64,000 nt of DNA from Theobroma cacao (taxonomy: Eukaryota; Streptophyta; Magnoliopsida; Malvales; Malvaceae), in contig NC_030852.1 of the NCBI RefSeq assembly GCF_000208745.1, forward strand, positions 1,875,539 to 1,939,538, given 5' to 3'. The notes under the pieces are model-generated. The model was not told where the DNA came from, did not search any database, and saw only the letters and a list, made by a program, of their open reading frames with translations. Position 1 is the stretch's first letter; each line of letters starts with the position of its first letter. Below are positions 37,912 through 49,129 of the stretch, piece by piece. The translations under genes were made by a program, and so were the position numbers.

Positions 37912-38014
37912 ACTTTTATTATTCATTATATATATAAAACACAGATGTTACTACAAATTTGACAATAGTTTTCTCATTTAGTTGTTTCTGACATCTTTGC
38001 TTTCAATAATCAGA

Positions 38015-39460
38015 CTCCTAACTATTGTTAGCCTCTCTACTGCCCGCTGGCCAGTTTACATTTCCTAACCTGCCAAGTCCAAAAGAGGTACTTCCATCAT
38101 ATATAAAGTTAGTACGTGAGGTTCTATATGTTGCAATGCATAAGAAGCATAGAAAGAAGACAGTGAGTAATTACTATTCTCTACTGTGGACAACAATTAT
38201 CAATTATGAATGGTTTGAGGAAAACTAAGAAATCTAAACATTTTTTATGTTGTTTAATTCACTTCCAGGGAGGCCCTGTTGTCATTCCTGGATTCTATCT
38301 TCCAAAAGCTCTTCAACCACTGCTTCCAATATTTCTTTAGGTATTTCTTCTTTTCTTTTCTCTCATTAGAGCCTTCCATTACCACTCCTTTCCCCCATAT
38401 TGATATCCCAAAATATCCGAATTTCCTTAACCATAATTTGTTTATTTATTCACCTGAAAATAGAATACTTGATCATCTTTACCCTACTGCTTTAAGATCA
38501 TTTCTTTCTTTGTTCATGTATAATGAAAAACAAAAGAAATATTGACATAATGATTTCTATACCAGTTACCATCACAATTTTTAGTTGAAATGTTATTCTT
38601 ACCTGTCGAGAATCTTTATTTGTTGGGGTATTCACTTGCAGAGAGGCCCTGTTATAATTCCTACATTCTCTTTTCCAAAAGCTCTTCAACTACTGCTTCC
38701 TATATTTCTTCAAGTACTTCTTATTTTCTTCTCTCCTAAGTGTCTTCCATTACCACTGCTTTTCCCCATGTTGATACTTCTTCAAGTATTACTTCTTTTC
38801 ATTTCCCTCATAAGTGTCTTCCATTACCACTGCTTTCTCCTATGTTGATAACTCCAAAACCATTTTTTGTACTACTATCAATCTGCAAAGACATTGTGCA
38901 GATAGTTGGCATGGCTGTATTCTCTCATAATAAACAACTTCTTAGTAACTTTGTACCAACTTTACTTTGTTACTATTTTTTCCTTTCTACACACCAGTGC
39001 CTTCTTTTGGTTAGTTTTAATGCACTGTTGGTTGGGTCTTGCTTTCTTTTGCTGTAAACTGCTCATTTTTTCGAGTTTAGTTGGATAGCATGTAGGCATG
39101 TTTCATTTTCTGTTTGTGGTGGTTTTTTGGTTATATGGGGTATTTGGACAAAGCTTATGTACAATTACCAAGTCCAAGTGCATGTAAAGTTCATAATCCA
39201 TGCTTTATTAATATGTTAATTTTATGCAACTCAAAACAGAATACTTAATCATCTCTACCTTACTGCTTTAAGCTCATATCTTTCTTTGTTCATGTATAAT
39301 GAACAAAAAAACCAATATTGACATAATGATTTCTATACCAGTTAACATTATAAATGCCATTTTCAATGGATGTGGAATAATTTTCAATTGTCGTTTCTAT
39401 TTTTTTTGAAATGTTATTCTTACATGTCAAGAATCTTTTTTTGTTGGGGAGCTGCTTAGA
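38015..39460 (+). repeat. Helitron interior with several internal duplications and exon-like pieces
   Basis: A segment with GGCCCTGTT and TTCCAAAAGCTCTTCAAC occurs at about 38270 and again at about 38640. GTGTCTTCCATTACCACTGC occurs twice (38740, 38812), and a related version sits at 38375. A stretch with GACATAATGATTTCTATACC occurs at 38543 and 39320. Each early copy follows a CAG/TTCCAG resembling a splice acceptor. 37975-38080 also resembles 18465-18570 at the Helitron left end. No protein was recognised. Confidence 0.6.
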
Positions 39461-39661
39461 ATGAAATGCAATTGCCAGTTTGTGTACTGTTTTCTGTCAA
39501 GCTCACATTTGTTTATGTATTGAGTACAAGTCATAAAATTCAGTTCATTGTTTTAATCTTTTTTTTTCATTAAATATATATTTGTTATTATACCTTTTAC
39601 TTGATATCTTTATCACTCTGACCAGTCAATATTATTAATTTTTTATTCCTGATTGCCTTGG

Positions 39662-39970
39662 TTTCTTTATATTTTACATATCTTGCCTTGCGAAACTGGA
39701 TAAGTTTCAAGGTTTGTTCCAGGATTATCTTATGGTATTAAATCTCCCTCATTGATTTAAGACAACTAAGATTTCTTAAAAAACAACTTCAAAAACCAGT
39801 CCACATGTTTTGTGCTTAGTAAAGATCTAAAATATCTGATATTAGAATATGAAAATTCAAGATTATTTGATAGTCCATACTATAGCTGCTTCTCCACATC
39901 TTACAATTGAGTGCTGCATGTAACTATTTCTTTTTGGATTTCTTGAATTCATATGAAAGTTGATAAAATT
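39662..39970 (+). repeat. Direct repeat, copy 2, in the Helitron right part
   Basis: Partner of 37595-37911, about 2.07 kb apart, with only scattered differences (for example GATAAGTTTC against GACAAGTTGC). Confidence 0.8.
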
Positions 39971-40164
39971 TTCACCTATATATGTTTTAATCTTCAAAAT
40001 TACTTATCTAAGCCTTAAATATTGTTGTTTCACATACCTGCAACTGAGAATCAATGCCCATTTTGTAGGTTCTATGAGAAAAGTAAAAGAAAATTAATTA
40101 CAACATGCACATCATTTGTTATTACTATATTTACATTATGCACTGGTATATTAATCTTTTTTAA

Positions 40165-41785
40165 GTCTACTATAACAAGCAGAAATGGACCAACAATATC
40201 TAAGTGACTTGGAATTGTACAAGCCACCAAAACCAATGAAACTGAAAGTCATACGAATTTGGCAGTCAACAACACCAGATAATCCATAAACACTTCTAAG
40301 TTTGGATTTCATTGTTGCTGATATAAAGGTACCTTATTAAAAATTGAAACCTTTACTTAAATGTTTTTTACTACATACTTTTTTAAAATATACTAAAATA
40401 CAACTTTATTGTATTTATCTATTCTAGAAAAATGTAATGCAAGCAATGATTAGAAATTCAGATGTACAACAATTCAAATCCATTTTGAAAGAAGGCTCTG
40501 TATACTTGATTGACAAATTTCGAGTTACGAAAAGCAAAAACAACTACAATGCTTTGCCTGGTGATTTGATGATCGCTTTTTCAAAAACAACAGAAATGAA
40601 GGAAATTCATGAAGATAGAATTGTATATCCTACTCATCATTTTAACTTTACAGACTATACCGAACTTCATCACAAGATACACCAGAAGTACATCTTGACA
40701 GGTATTAAAACAAAATATCCTACATAATCAAACATATTAAATCATTTAACTTTTGACTTTTACACTATTTTTTAATACCAAAATGGCAGATCTCATTGGA
40801 GTGCTGACAACAATAACTTTTGCAAAAAAAGTTTAGCTGAATCACAGAAGCACTCTTGTTCTTAAAAGGAACATGTATCTACAAAATCTCAAGTAATTAC
40901 TATAAGGAATATATAATACATTTTTGCATCAATATTTCTACATGAAAAGATAAACATTTTAATATAAATATACTGTTTTACATACGATGTTTCTTTTCTT
41001 ATAAACTTTTCATAGTAACAATACAATCAAAGTTGTGTTGTATGGAGAATTGGCCTTGGAAATAAATGAAGATGAACTACTTTGAAACAAGCCAAACACT
41101 GTTCTTGCTATAGCTGGATTGATGATCAAGACCTATATGCGTAAGTTGATCATTACAAATATTTTATGCAGTCATAATAGCTTTTTACCATAAAAAACCA
41201 CAGTTATTTAACTAATTACATTTTGTAGGATCATTGTACGCATCTTCCTGCTCTGCAACCAGAGTTTATATTGATCATGTTATTCCTTAAGTAAAAGAGC
41301 TAAAGACCAGGTAATGTTGTACAAGCTGAAGAATTACATTATTTAATTTAAAACGAACTAGAAAGCATCCTACTTATCACTGACAAAACAAAATTACATA
41401 TACCAAAATGAACCAATTCAAGCCCAGCTGCAAAAAATGGAAGAAGGAAATCTCCTACAAATTACTCAACCAACCGCTGTCCAAAAAGCAACAATTAAAG
41501 ACTTGCTGGCAATAGAACCAAGCAAAACAATGGTAAAAATCTATCTATACTAACATATTTTTAGCAACAAAGATTTATTTACCTAGAATCATTTGTAAAT
41601 TAACAATAACATTTACATTATTTTTCAGAACAAGAAATTTGAGCTCACAGGAACGATAGTCAATATAGAAGCACCAAATGAATGATACTACAATGCATGC
41701 AATGAATGTGCAAAAGGATTGAAATATTTATCTAACAAATTTTGGTATAGTACCCATGATGAAAAAGTACCAGTACTGATGTAAG
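40165..41785 (+). pseudogene. RPA1-like single-strand DNA-binding protein relic (Helitron-associated)
   Basis: Exon-like pieces on the plus strand: MKLKVIRIWQSTTPDNP then stop (about 40238), LLSLDFIVADIK; after an intron-like gap, MQAMIRNSDVQQFK...LKEGSVYLIDKF (40437-40727), a DUF223/OB-fold N-terminal region; then KVVLYGELALEINEDEL (41020-41080); RVYIDHVIP (41260); LLQITQPTAVQKATIKDLLA (about 41450); and a C-terminal zinc-region start, YYNACNECAKGLKYL (41690). In-frame stops (TAA near 40288, TGA near 41083, TAA near 41288, TGA near 41684) show decay. Replication protein A-like genes are common passengers in plant Helitrons, and the strand matches the Helitron orientation. Confidence 0.7.
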
Positions 41786-42508
41786 AAAACTAAAACTTCA
41801 TCATCAAATTCACAAACAAAATATTATTCTGTAACATAACATTAATGGTGTAGTACCCATATGTAAGAACCCTTTTGATTAGATTGTTATCTTTTTTACT
41901 TAAGAAACTGTCCAAAACAAATATTTTTTTCAAATTAATATCAATTTATCTTTTTCTCTACAAATAAATTACTTTTGAAGATACCCTTCTAATTAAACGT
42001 TGAATCATTGCATATAACAAATGAAAATTTCAAAGGACAAAGGACAGATTCAACCATATATGTTTGTCTTATAAAAGGAATATGTATTTGCTGATATAAT
42101 TATTATAATGAATTATATCATTTCAATATTTAGTTATATCTATATTTTATATTATTAAATGCTCTACTTATACTCCACTTTCTAGCACACTCAGGATGAG
42201 CACCTCTTCCGCAGATGAGAGTCAAAAAGTCAAGATGCCAACAAAACAAAACCTTTAGTGTGTCAAAACCCTTTCTTGCTTTCTGCCTACTCGATAAAAA
42301 TCAGTAGATCCGTGTGGACTCAAAGGCAACGGAGAACTGAACCTGCAAATTTGTATAATAATATATTACGAAAAGTTGTAAATAAATTTATACATACACT
42401 CACTCTTATGAATAGAAAGGAAAAAGGCAATCAAATATTTTTTGAAATTAATATCAATTTATCTATTTCTCTAAATACAACATAATTTATATTTTCTGTA
42501 AAATTTTT

Positions 42509-42536
42509 CGTGGCGTAGCTACGGGCATCATTCTAG
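42509..42536 (+). other. Helitron 3' terminal hairpin and CTAG end
   Basis: Six-pair stem CGTGGC/GCTACG with a GTA loop, then GGCATCATT and CTAG. Stem, spacing and CTRR terminus are the standard Helitron termination signal. Confidence 0.8.
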
Positions 42537-43398
42537 TATTATATAATAGTACATTGTTATATATAATAGTAAATTGTTATTGACTAATTAATATATTGAT
42601 AAGTATACTATATAATATATAATATATAATATATGGTTATATATTATAATATAGTTAATTATTAATATAAGTTATATTACTATAAGATACTAATAATAAT
42701 ATAAGTTACTTTAGTAATATAAGCTATACTATAGTAACATTAATATATTAATAAGTCACTATATTAAATTATTAATATAAGTTATACTATATTACTATAG
42801 TTTATTAATAATTTATAAAAAGATAAGTTACTATAGTCTCTCGTAGTATAGATTATATACTGTATATTAAAAAAATACTATATATAGTATAATATATTAA
42901 TAACTTAATATAAAAATAAGTTAATATAATAAGTTATATCCATAACTTAAGCTTAGTGTATAGTTTTCATTATATTTTGCATTACATTTGCAATAGTTTT
43001 TATATGATTATATTTATATAAATATTTAATAATATTAATATCTAAATAAAATGTGTTTTATTTTTTATTTTTTGATGATTAAATCTAAATCAATATTCAT
43101 ATTTAAGTATGGAAAGAATGTGCGAGTTAATTCATGTAAAAAAATCCTTCTTGATGATTAAATCTAGCCCTTCATTCATATATATGTATAGAATATCTGT
43201 GTGAGTGCATACATGTAATAAAAGCCCTTATATACTTATTTCAAAGTCAGCTAATTCGGTTAACCGACTTCAAAAATTTTTAACCGAATCGAATCAACGA
43301 AATTGATTTAATTGAATTTTTTAACCAATTTAACCAATTTAACTAAAATCGAATTAACCGAATTAATCGATTATTTTGATTGAATTTTGCTCACTCCT
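42537..43398. other. hAT-like element, right part
   Basis: AT-rich TATA/TAATA-repeat DNA matching in character the left part (17724-18215), followed by repeated CGGTTAACC and TTTAACC words and the right end CTCACTCCT. No gene. Confidence 0.5.
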
Positions 43399-43889
43399 AG
43401 TTGTTCTGTCCAAGGTTAGGGTTAGGGTTTTGTGGTTTAGGGATGTTGTCTTTTACTAATGTGGTTTTCATGCGTGGGAATGGGTTTTGTGGTTTAGGGT
43501 TTTTGCTAGTGTGGTCTTCATGTGTTAGAAGGGGTTTTGTGGTTTAGGATTTTTGTTTGTTGTTAATGTGGTAAAGGTTTGGGAGGGTTTGGATTAGGGT
43601 TGGGGTTGAGGGTTGGGTTGTGACCTAAACCTAAAACCTTAAAACCTTAAATTAGGGAATTAGGGTTAGTGTTTTGGAAGTTAGGCTTGAACTCAAACAC
43701 TATCCCTGAATCCTCAATTGTAGAACCTTAACCATAAATCAATAAACAGAGGAATTAGGTTTAAGAATTGGGATTTTCAGATTCAAATTTGGAGGTTTTA
43801 AAAATAAGTTTTAATTTTGTTGAGATTTAGGGTTAGCATTTGGGTTTAAGGCTATTGTTTAATATTTCAGAGTTATTAACCTATTCTAA

Positions 43890-46800
43890 TTGGGTTTTTC
43901 AAGTTTGGACATGGCGAAGATGTTGAATGACTTGGTGGTGCACCATGATAGAGAAATGATGACTATCGACAATGTTGATCTAGATAGATATTCCTACATA
44001 GAGTTAACAAATGATGTCTTTGAAGTGTTGGTGAACGACTCCAATGCTAGAGTTGGAATGAGAGTCTCCATTATTGCATAACACCCTAAATTAAAGAAGG
44101 TGTTGGAATTGAAGAGTGATGGTGATGTGTTGAAGCTATTTAAAGTCTATGAAGGGAAATAAATTCATTTGTACTTGGACCTGATTCCTACTATTTCATT
44201 ATAGACAATGGGATCTGGTAAGACTTTTGTTGCAAAAAATGCTAGTGTATGTGTCTTTGCTAGACTTGTAAATGCTGGTTTAGGTGCTAGCAGAGGCAGG
44301 ATTGGTAAGCCTAGTTGTATTGTGCTTAGTGACTCTATTTCAAGTAAAGTTGAAATAGAGATTGAAGTTGGAACTTCAAGTAGAGGTCGTTTAGGTTCAA
44401 GTAGAGGTCGAGGGTTTAGCGTTAAAGGTAGAGATAAAGTTGGTGCAAGTAGAAGAGGTGAAGTACATTTTGCTACTGTTGGTATTAGTGATGAGGAAAG
44501 TATTGATTTAGATAGCGAAAGTAGTGATTCAGTTGATGGAAAGGATGTATCTAGTGAAAACGTATATTGGATGCTTGAGATACAAAGTGAGGAATTTTAA
44601 GGCAACTGGGATAGTGATGTAGAAAATGTTGAGGTTGAAGAAGATGTAAAGAATGATGTTTTGTTTATGATATTGGCATTGATGTAGAATAAGGGAACTA
44701 GGATAGTGATGAATTTGACAATGAGGGTAGAACAGTAGATAAGTCCCTTAGAGGCATACCATATGCTCCTAATAAGAATGAAAAGGTTGTATTAACAGAC
44801 AACATGCTGTTTACAAGTGTGCAACACTTTAGGGAGGTGATGGCTGATTATATGATCTAGGAAGGGATAAAGTTGTATAGAGCAAAAAATGAGAAAACTA
44901 GGTTCAAGGCTTTCTATAAAGGAAATGGTTGTGAGTGGTTGGTTCAAGCAAATATATATTTGGATAGGAAAATTTTTAAGTTCAGGAAGATGGGGAATGA
45001 ACACTCTTGCATTAGGATCAGTAACAATAATTTTACTACTACAACTACTTGGATTGCTAACAAGCTTGCTACTTAATTGCACTATAATCCAAATATGTCA
45101 TAAAATCTGATGAAACATGAATTACAAGAGAGGTATGGAGTCAGAGTTTATTCTAAGAAGTTGTATAGGGCAAAGAAAAAGGCTTGAGAGAAGTCTAAAG
45201 GGACTCATGATGAGTTCGATTCTTACATGCACCTGTATGCCCAGATGGTGAAGGATACAAATCCTGGGAGCATAGCCATCATGCAAAGAGAGAGGCCTGA
45301 GTTGAGCATGTACCCAACTTTCAAAAGGTTTTTTCTGCCCTTTAATGCTTTAAGGAAAGGCTTCAACAAAAGATGTAGGCATTTCATTAGGGTTGACGGT
45401 TGCCACCTCAAAGGCCATATGGAGGGGCTTTGCTATTTGTTATTACCATTTATGGGAATTGTGATTTGTTCCTGCTACTATTGCTATGGTAGAGTTAGAG
45501 AATGATGGCTCATGGTCTTGGTTTTTGAACTTGGTTAATATTGCCATTAGGGACTTCAACAAACAATTGATAGTGATGAGTGATAGGCGAAAGGTAAACC
45601 CTAAACCTTTATTATTTTACACTTAATTTGTTAATTTCAATTACTTATTAATTGTTACTTATTCTTATATAGTAGGGTTTAGATGATATAATTACAGAGA
45701 TAATGTCCCATGCCACTCAAAGGTGTGCTAGACACCTTTATAGAAATTTTAGGCAAAAATATTTGAGGTTGGACATGAAGGTGAACTTTTGGAAAGCTGT
45801 AAAAGCATATAACTAGTGGGATTGGAATGAAGCCATGATAAAGATTAAAGCTGAAAATGTAGAGGCATACAATTGGTTGGTGGAAAAACCATTCACATTG
45901 TGGGCAAGGCACATCTTTGACCCAAGTGTGAAGAGTGACCATGTGACCAACAACATGGTTGAGAGTTTCAACCACTAGATTGGGCTTGTGAGGAGTAAAC
46001 CCATTCTAGTTTTGTTTAAAGAAATTAGAGTCAAGATAATGAAGAGGCTTTATGATTGGTATTATAAGGCTTGCAAATGGGAGAGGCAGGTGACACCTAA
46101 AATTAAGAAGAAGTTGGTTTCTGCCAAGTATAGTGGCAGGTTTTGTAGGGTTGTGCTTAACTCAGATTTTGAGTTTCGTGTGTTTCAAGGTGGCAAGACA
46201 TATACTGTCAACTTGAGGGTAAGAAGGGTAACTTGTCCATGTGGCGTTTGTAATATTTAAAGTAAGGGTATATCAACATATTTCATGTATACACTAATTG
46301 GTTGCATATTTTAGGGTTTACTAACTTGTGTTTGGTTGCATTTTAAGTATTCCTTGCAAGCAAGCAACAACTTGCATAGGTCACATTAAGGGTGATTTAG
46401 AGCAACATTGTGACAACTACTACTCTAAAGAAAAGTTCATGCTGGCATACAATGAGTACATTCACCCCATACCTGATATCACCATGGCTGAGTTCAGAGA
46501 GCAAGTAGATCCAATGGAGCCTCCACTGCTTCGCTGTGTACTTGGTAGGCCCAAGAAGAATAGAAAAAAAGAACTCAAGGAAGGACTAGTTGGACATGGC
46601 AATTCTAGGAGGAGTAGCATTGTTAAGTGCACCTTATGCTCCTCACTTGGTCATAATAGAAAGACCCGTCTTAAGGTTCTAATGCAACTTAATAAAAAGG
46701 TAATCTACATTGATTATGTGATTTAGTATTTTACATTATATACATAATTTAATGTATCTAATACATTATTTATGTTTTAAATTGTAGCAAAATACCTTGC

Positions 46801-47078
46801 TTGGGTCTTCATTAGGAGTTGTTGCTAGGTCTTCATTAAGAGTTGTGACATCAAGAACTTTAAGAGGACCTGCTGGTGTGCAAAGAATACCAATTATAGC
46901 TTTAGGACTTGGTGGTGGTGCTAGATCTGTCCTTGCTCATGGTGGTGCAAGGAGGCCTTCATTTACTAGATCTACAGCCCTTATTGCACTTGTTTCCCAT
47001 ACTACCTCTACCTCAGTAATGAATACTAATGGTGCTGGAGGGACACAAACAAATGTCTCTAATGTTGTTGATATGTGA
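43890..47078 (+). pseudogene. MuDR-type transposase relic of the MULE
   Basis: Pieces in order: MLNDLVVHHDREMM, an N-terminal MULE start (43912-44081); a Ser/Gly/Arg-rich linker (44208-44600); a DBD_Tnp_Mut-like region, FKAFYKGNGCEWLVQANIYL (about 44905); the transposase core with FIRVDGCHLKGHMEG (first acidic residue, 45385), VMSDRRKGL (second, split by an intron near 45595-45675) and NNMVESFNH (Glu, 45950); a SWIM-type zinc finger split across an intron (CPCGVC, then IPCKQATTC, 46235-46375); a CCHC-like knuckle (CTLCSSLGHNRKT, last Cys lost); and a tail ending NVVDM. Stops at 44081, 44598, 45074, 45187, 45813 and 45977 inactivate it. The length fits a full MuDR-like transposase. Confidence 0.85.
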
Positions 47079-47079
47079 A

Positions 47080-47960
47080 TGTTAATTTGATACAAAGTTC
47101 TAGGTTTTTTTTTTGTGGTGTTTGGATGGATGAGTGGAATGTAAATTAACAATGGATGCTTTGTAACATTTTGTCTTTTTTTGTCTTCCATTATTTGGAA
47201 ATTAGAAATAGATGCTTGACTTTGGTATTGGACTCGTTGGTAGTGGTTCAGATTCTTGTGTAAACTTTATTTTGTAAAGCTTGTAGTCCACATGTGCACA
47301 AAAGTTTAGGGAAGATAGTAGTCCTCAAGTGCACAAGGGACCTGATGCAATTATTGTATAAGATATATATTGAATATCAATGCAAAGATGATATCACTTG
47401 TTTGGAAAAAAAAACCTTTGCATTAACTTTGATATCATTTGTTGTGTTCAAGTCTACTATGAAAGTACTGAAGGTATCATAAACAAGTTATGATTAATTC
47501 AAAATAATTGGCATCACAAGACAAAAAACTCAAGATATTGAATTGCTTTGCTATCTTTATGTCCATTTAATATTTCAATATTTCAACAATTTTGTATTCA
47601 ATTTTCAACAACTTACAACAACTTTTGCATCCAATATTTCAACAATTTATAACAACTTTTATCAAACAAAAATTACATTTAAAAGCCTCGAATTCTTTCT
47701 ATTTTTTCTTCCCATCCCATCTCTTTGAGGCATTTAATCAAACACCATTCGAGCAACCTGTCAACCTTCATTTTCTCTTCCCTTTTCCCATATTTCGCCC
47801 CTACTTTAAATCAATTCAAGAACCACAGATGGATGCTATGGAAGAGTTAGAGATCATTTTGCAACTTTTATTTTTTTTTTAGCTACCATACCCACTAACT
47901 TTTCCATGACATCTATCCGTGGTTCTTGAAATGGAAGTTCTCTAGCAAGATTGCAGACAA
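47080..47960. other. MULE 3' region, non-coding
   Basis: Downstream of the transposase relic; AT-rich, including repeated TTTCAACAA words at 47580-47660. No recognisable protein. Confidence 0.4.
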
Positions 47961-47977
47961 TAGAAGCTTAAAGGGTA

Positions 47978-48235
47978 AAATCCATTTTTAGTTCTTGAAA
48001 TGATCCGTTTCCTCCATTCCTTTCATCATTTCTTCTTTTGTGGAGTGCTAAAATTCAGCAAGAAATATGGAGCACTTCAATTAGAAATATGGGATTTTAA
48101 CTAATCCTCTGTTGTTCTTGAAATAATCTTTTTCCTCGATTAGTTTTATCATTTCTTCTTTTGTAAAGTGCCATTAAATCAGCAAGAAATCTAGAGCATT
48201 TTAGCAAAAAATTTAGATTTTTAGCTTCTGGTTTG
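47978..48235 (+). repeat. MULE subterminal tandem duplication, unit about 120 bp, two copies
   Basis: Both halves contain (G)TTCTTGAAAT.AT, TTTCATCATTTCTTCTTTTGT or a close form, and CAGCAAGAAAT.T.GAGCA. The copies (about 47990-48105 and 48113-48230) diverge at roughly one base in five. Confidence 0.65.
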
Positions 48236-48343
48236 AGGGACTTCTTAGTTTCAACAAAAACATTGAAAAAAAGGGCAAAATTGTCCTAAAATTTATCAAA
48301 TAAACAGAGACTGATGACAGGACTTCTGTGTCTAACGGAAGAT

Positions 48344-48428
48344 ATTTTTTGGACGGACTGTCTATTTCGAATACTAATAGACTTGCGTGAAATTATATTT
48401 AAAAGTTAAAAGGGTCAAGTATTTTACC
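48344..48428 (-). repeat. MULE right terminal inverted repeat
   Basis: Inverse begins GGTAAAATACTTGACCC and aligns with 17307-17391. Followed directly by TTAAATTTTAA. Confidence 0.75.
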
Positions 48429-48439
48429 TTAAATTTTAA
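48429..48439. repeat. Right 11-bp target-site duplication of the MULE
   Basis: TTAAATTTTAA, identical to 17296-17306. Confidence 0.6.
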
Positions 48440-49125
48440 TTGATTTTTTAATGAGTTAACTTTAATAAATTAATTTAATTTTCATTGATAATATATATAA
48501 AATTAATTTAAAATTAATTTTTATTTTGGATTTAAGTTTGGGTATTAGGTGTTGATTCTTAATCGGGTTTGAGTAGAATATTAATAGTTAAATTTTAATC
48601 AGATTCAGATTGGTATCTCAAAATTAATGAGCATCCTTCTCATTATCATTGCTATTGTAACAATTTGATTTTAATTCAATGATGATGGTTTCTAAATATA
48701 AAAATCAAATAATCAAACTCATTTGATATATCATTACAAATTATTCAATCTATTGACTTCAATCTTGTAAGCTTACTAATATTTGGTTTCAATAATTAAT
48801 ACATGATTTCCCTACTTAGATAATCATTCGAATCTCCCTTTTCTCAAATTCAAAAAAAAAAAAAAAACTTGATCAAATAAAACTAGTTTGGATTTTTTGT
48901 TTTTCGAGGCTACATCTACGGATTAGTGGTTTTTGATATTTTGTAATTATATATATATATATATATNGTATATTTGTATTATATATATATATATATATAT
49001 ATATATCTAAAAAATCTAAATGAAGGTGAGAGAGTTTTTTCCTCCAAATTCCTTACTCTGTTCATCTTTTTCTTTTTTTTGAAAAATTTCAAAGTTCTTA
49101 TTTTTCTGTAAAATTTTCTTGAAAA
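48440..49125. other. Intergenic AT-rich DNA with (TA)n microsatellite
   Basis: No gene. (TA)n runs at about 48949-48966 and 48981-49006 surround a single N at 48967, probably an assembly or consensus uncertainty in the repeat. Confidence 0.5.
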
Positions 49126-49129
49126 ATCA

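Larger units (their letters stand above)
18216..42536 (+). mobile_element. Helitron, interrupted by the Tat retrotransposon
   Basis: The 5' end TCTATACTATATATAAAAG is a typical plant Helitron start, preceded by A. The 3' end has a hairpin CGTGGC-GTA-GCTACG (42509-42523, one G.T pair), nine bases, then CTAG (42533-42536) followed by T. This fits insertion between A and T without target duplication. Excluding the retroelement it is about 5.5 kb. It carries a dead RPA-like gene on the plus strand; no Rep/helicase could be recognised, so it is non-autonomous or deleted. The 5' end was copied by the tandem duplication (second copy at 24642). Confidence 0.75.
17724..43398. mobile_element. AT-rich hAT-like non-autonomous element, interrupted by a Helitron
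   Basis: The left end reads AGGGTGAGTATTCAATTAAA with repeated CGGTTAA words. The inverse of the right end reads AGGAGTGAGCAAAATTCAATC, also with CGGTTAA words. The flanking 8-mers are tGTTGTTa (17716-17723) and aGTTGTTc (43399-43406), a 6 of 8 match that fits an aged hAT target duplication. Without the Helitron the element would be about 1.35 kb, AT-rich and non-coding. The superfamily assignment is an inference from end sequence and duplication length. Confidence 0.55.
17307..48428 (+). mobile_element. Mutator-like element (MULE), 31 kb with nested insertions
   Basis: The ends form terminal inverted repeats of about 80-85 bp. The left end (17307-17391) and the inverse of the right end (48344-48428) both start GGTAAAATA, share TTAACTTTTA.ATATAATT, and then TATTA.TATT.GAAAT, with roughly 16 mismatches and one 1-bp gap over the alignment. 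Both are flanked by the same 11 bp. Removing the inner 17724-43398 insertion leaves about 5.4 kb, a usual size for an autonomous MULE, and the right part carries a MuDR-type transposase relic on the plus strand. Identity as a MULE is well supported; exact ends are inferred by hand. Confidence 0.8.

Noticed and set aside
43412..43450. GGTTAGGGTTAGGG as an interstitial telomere tract
   Set aside because: Only two imperfect hexamer units followed by GGTTT-type sequence common in plant 5' UTRs (telo-box). Insufficient for telomere origin.
44208..44600. 130-aa Gly/Ser/Arg-rich frame as a separate gene
   Set aside because: Continuous in position and strand with the MULE transposase relic and fits its low-complexity linker.
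47966..48010. GGGTAAAATCCATTTTTAGTT as the left TIR of another MULE
   Set aside because: It resembles MULE ends, but no opposite end or target duplication was found and it lies within the subterminal repeat of the large MULE.
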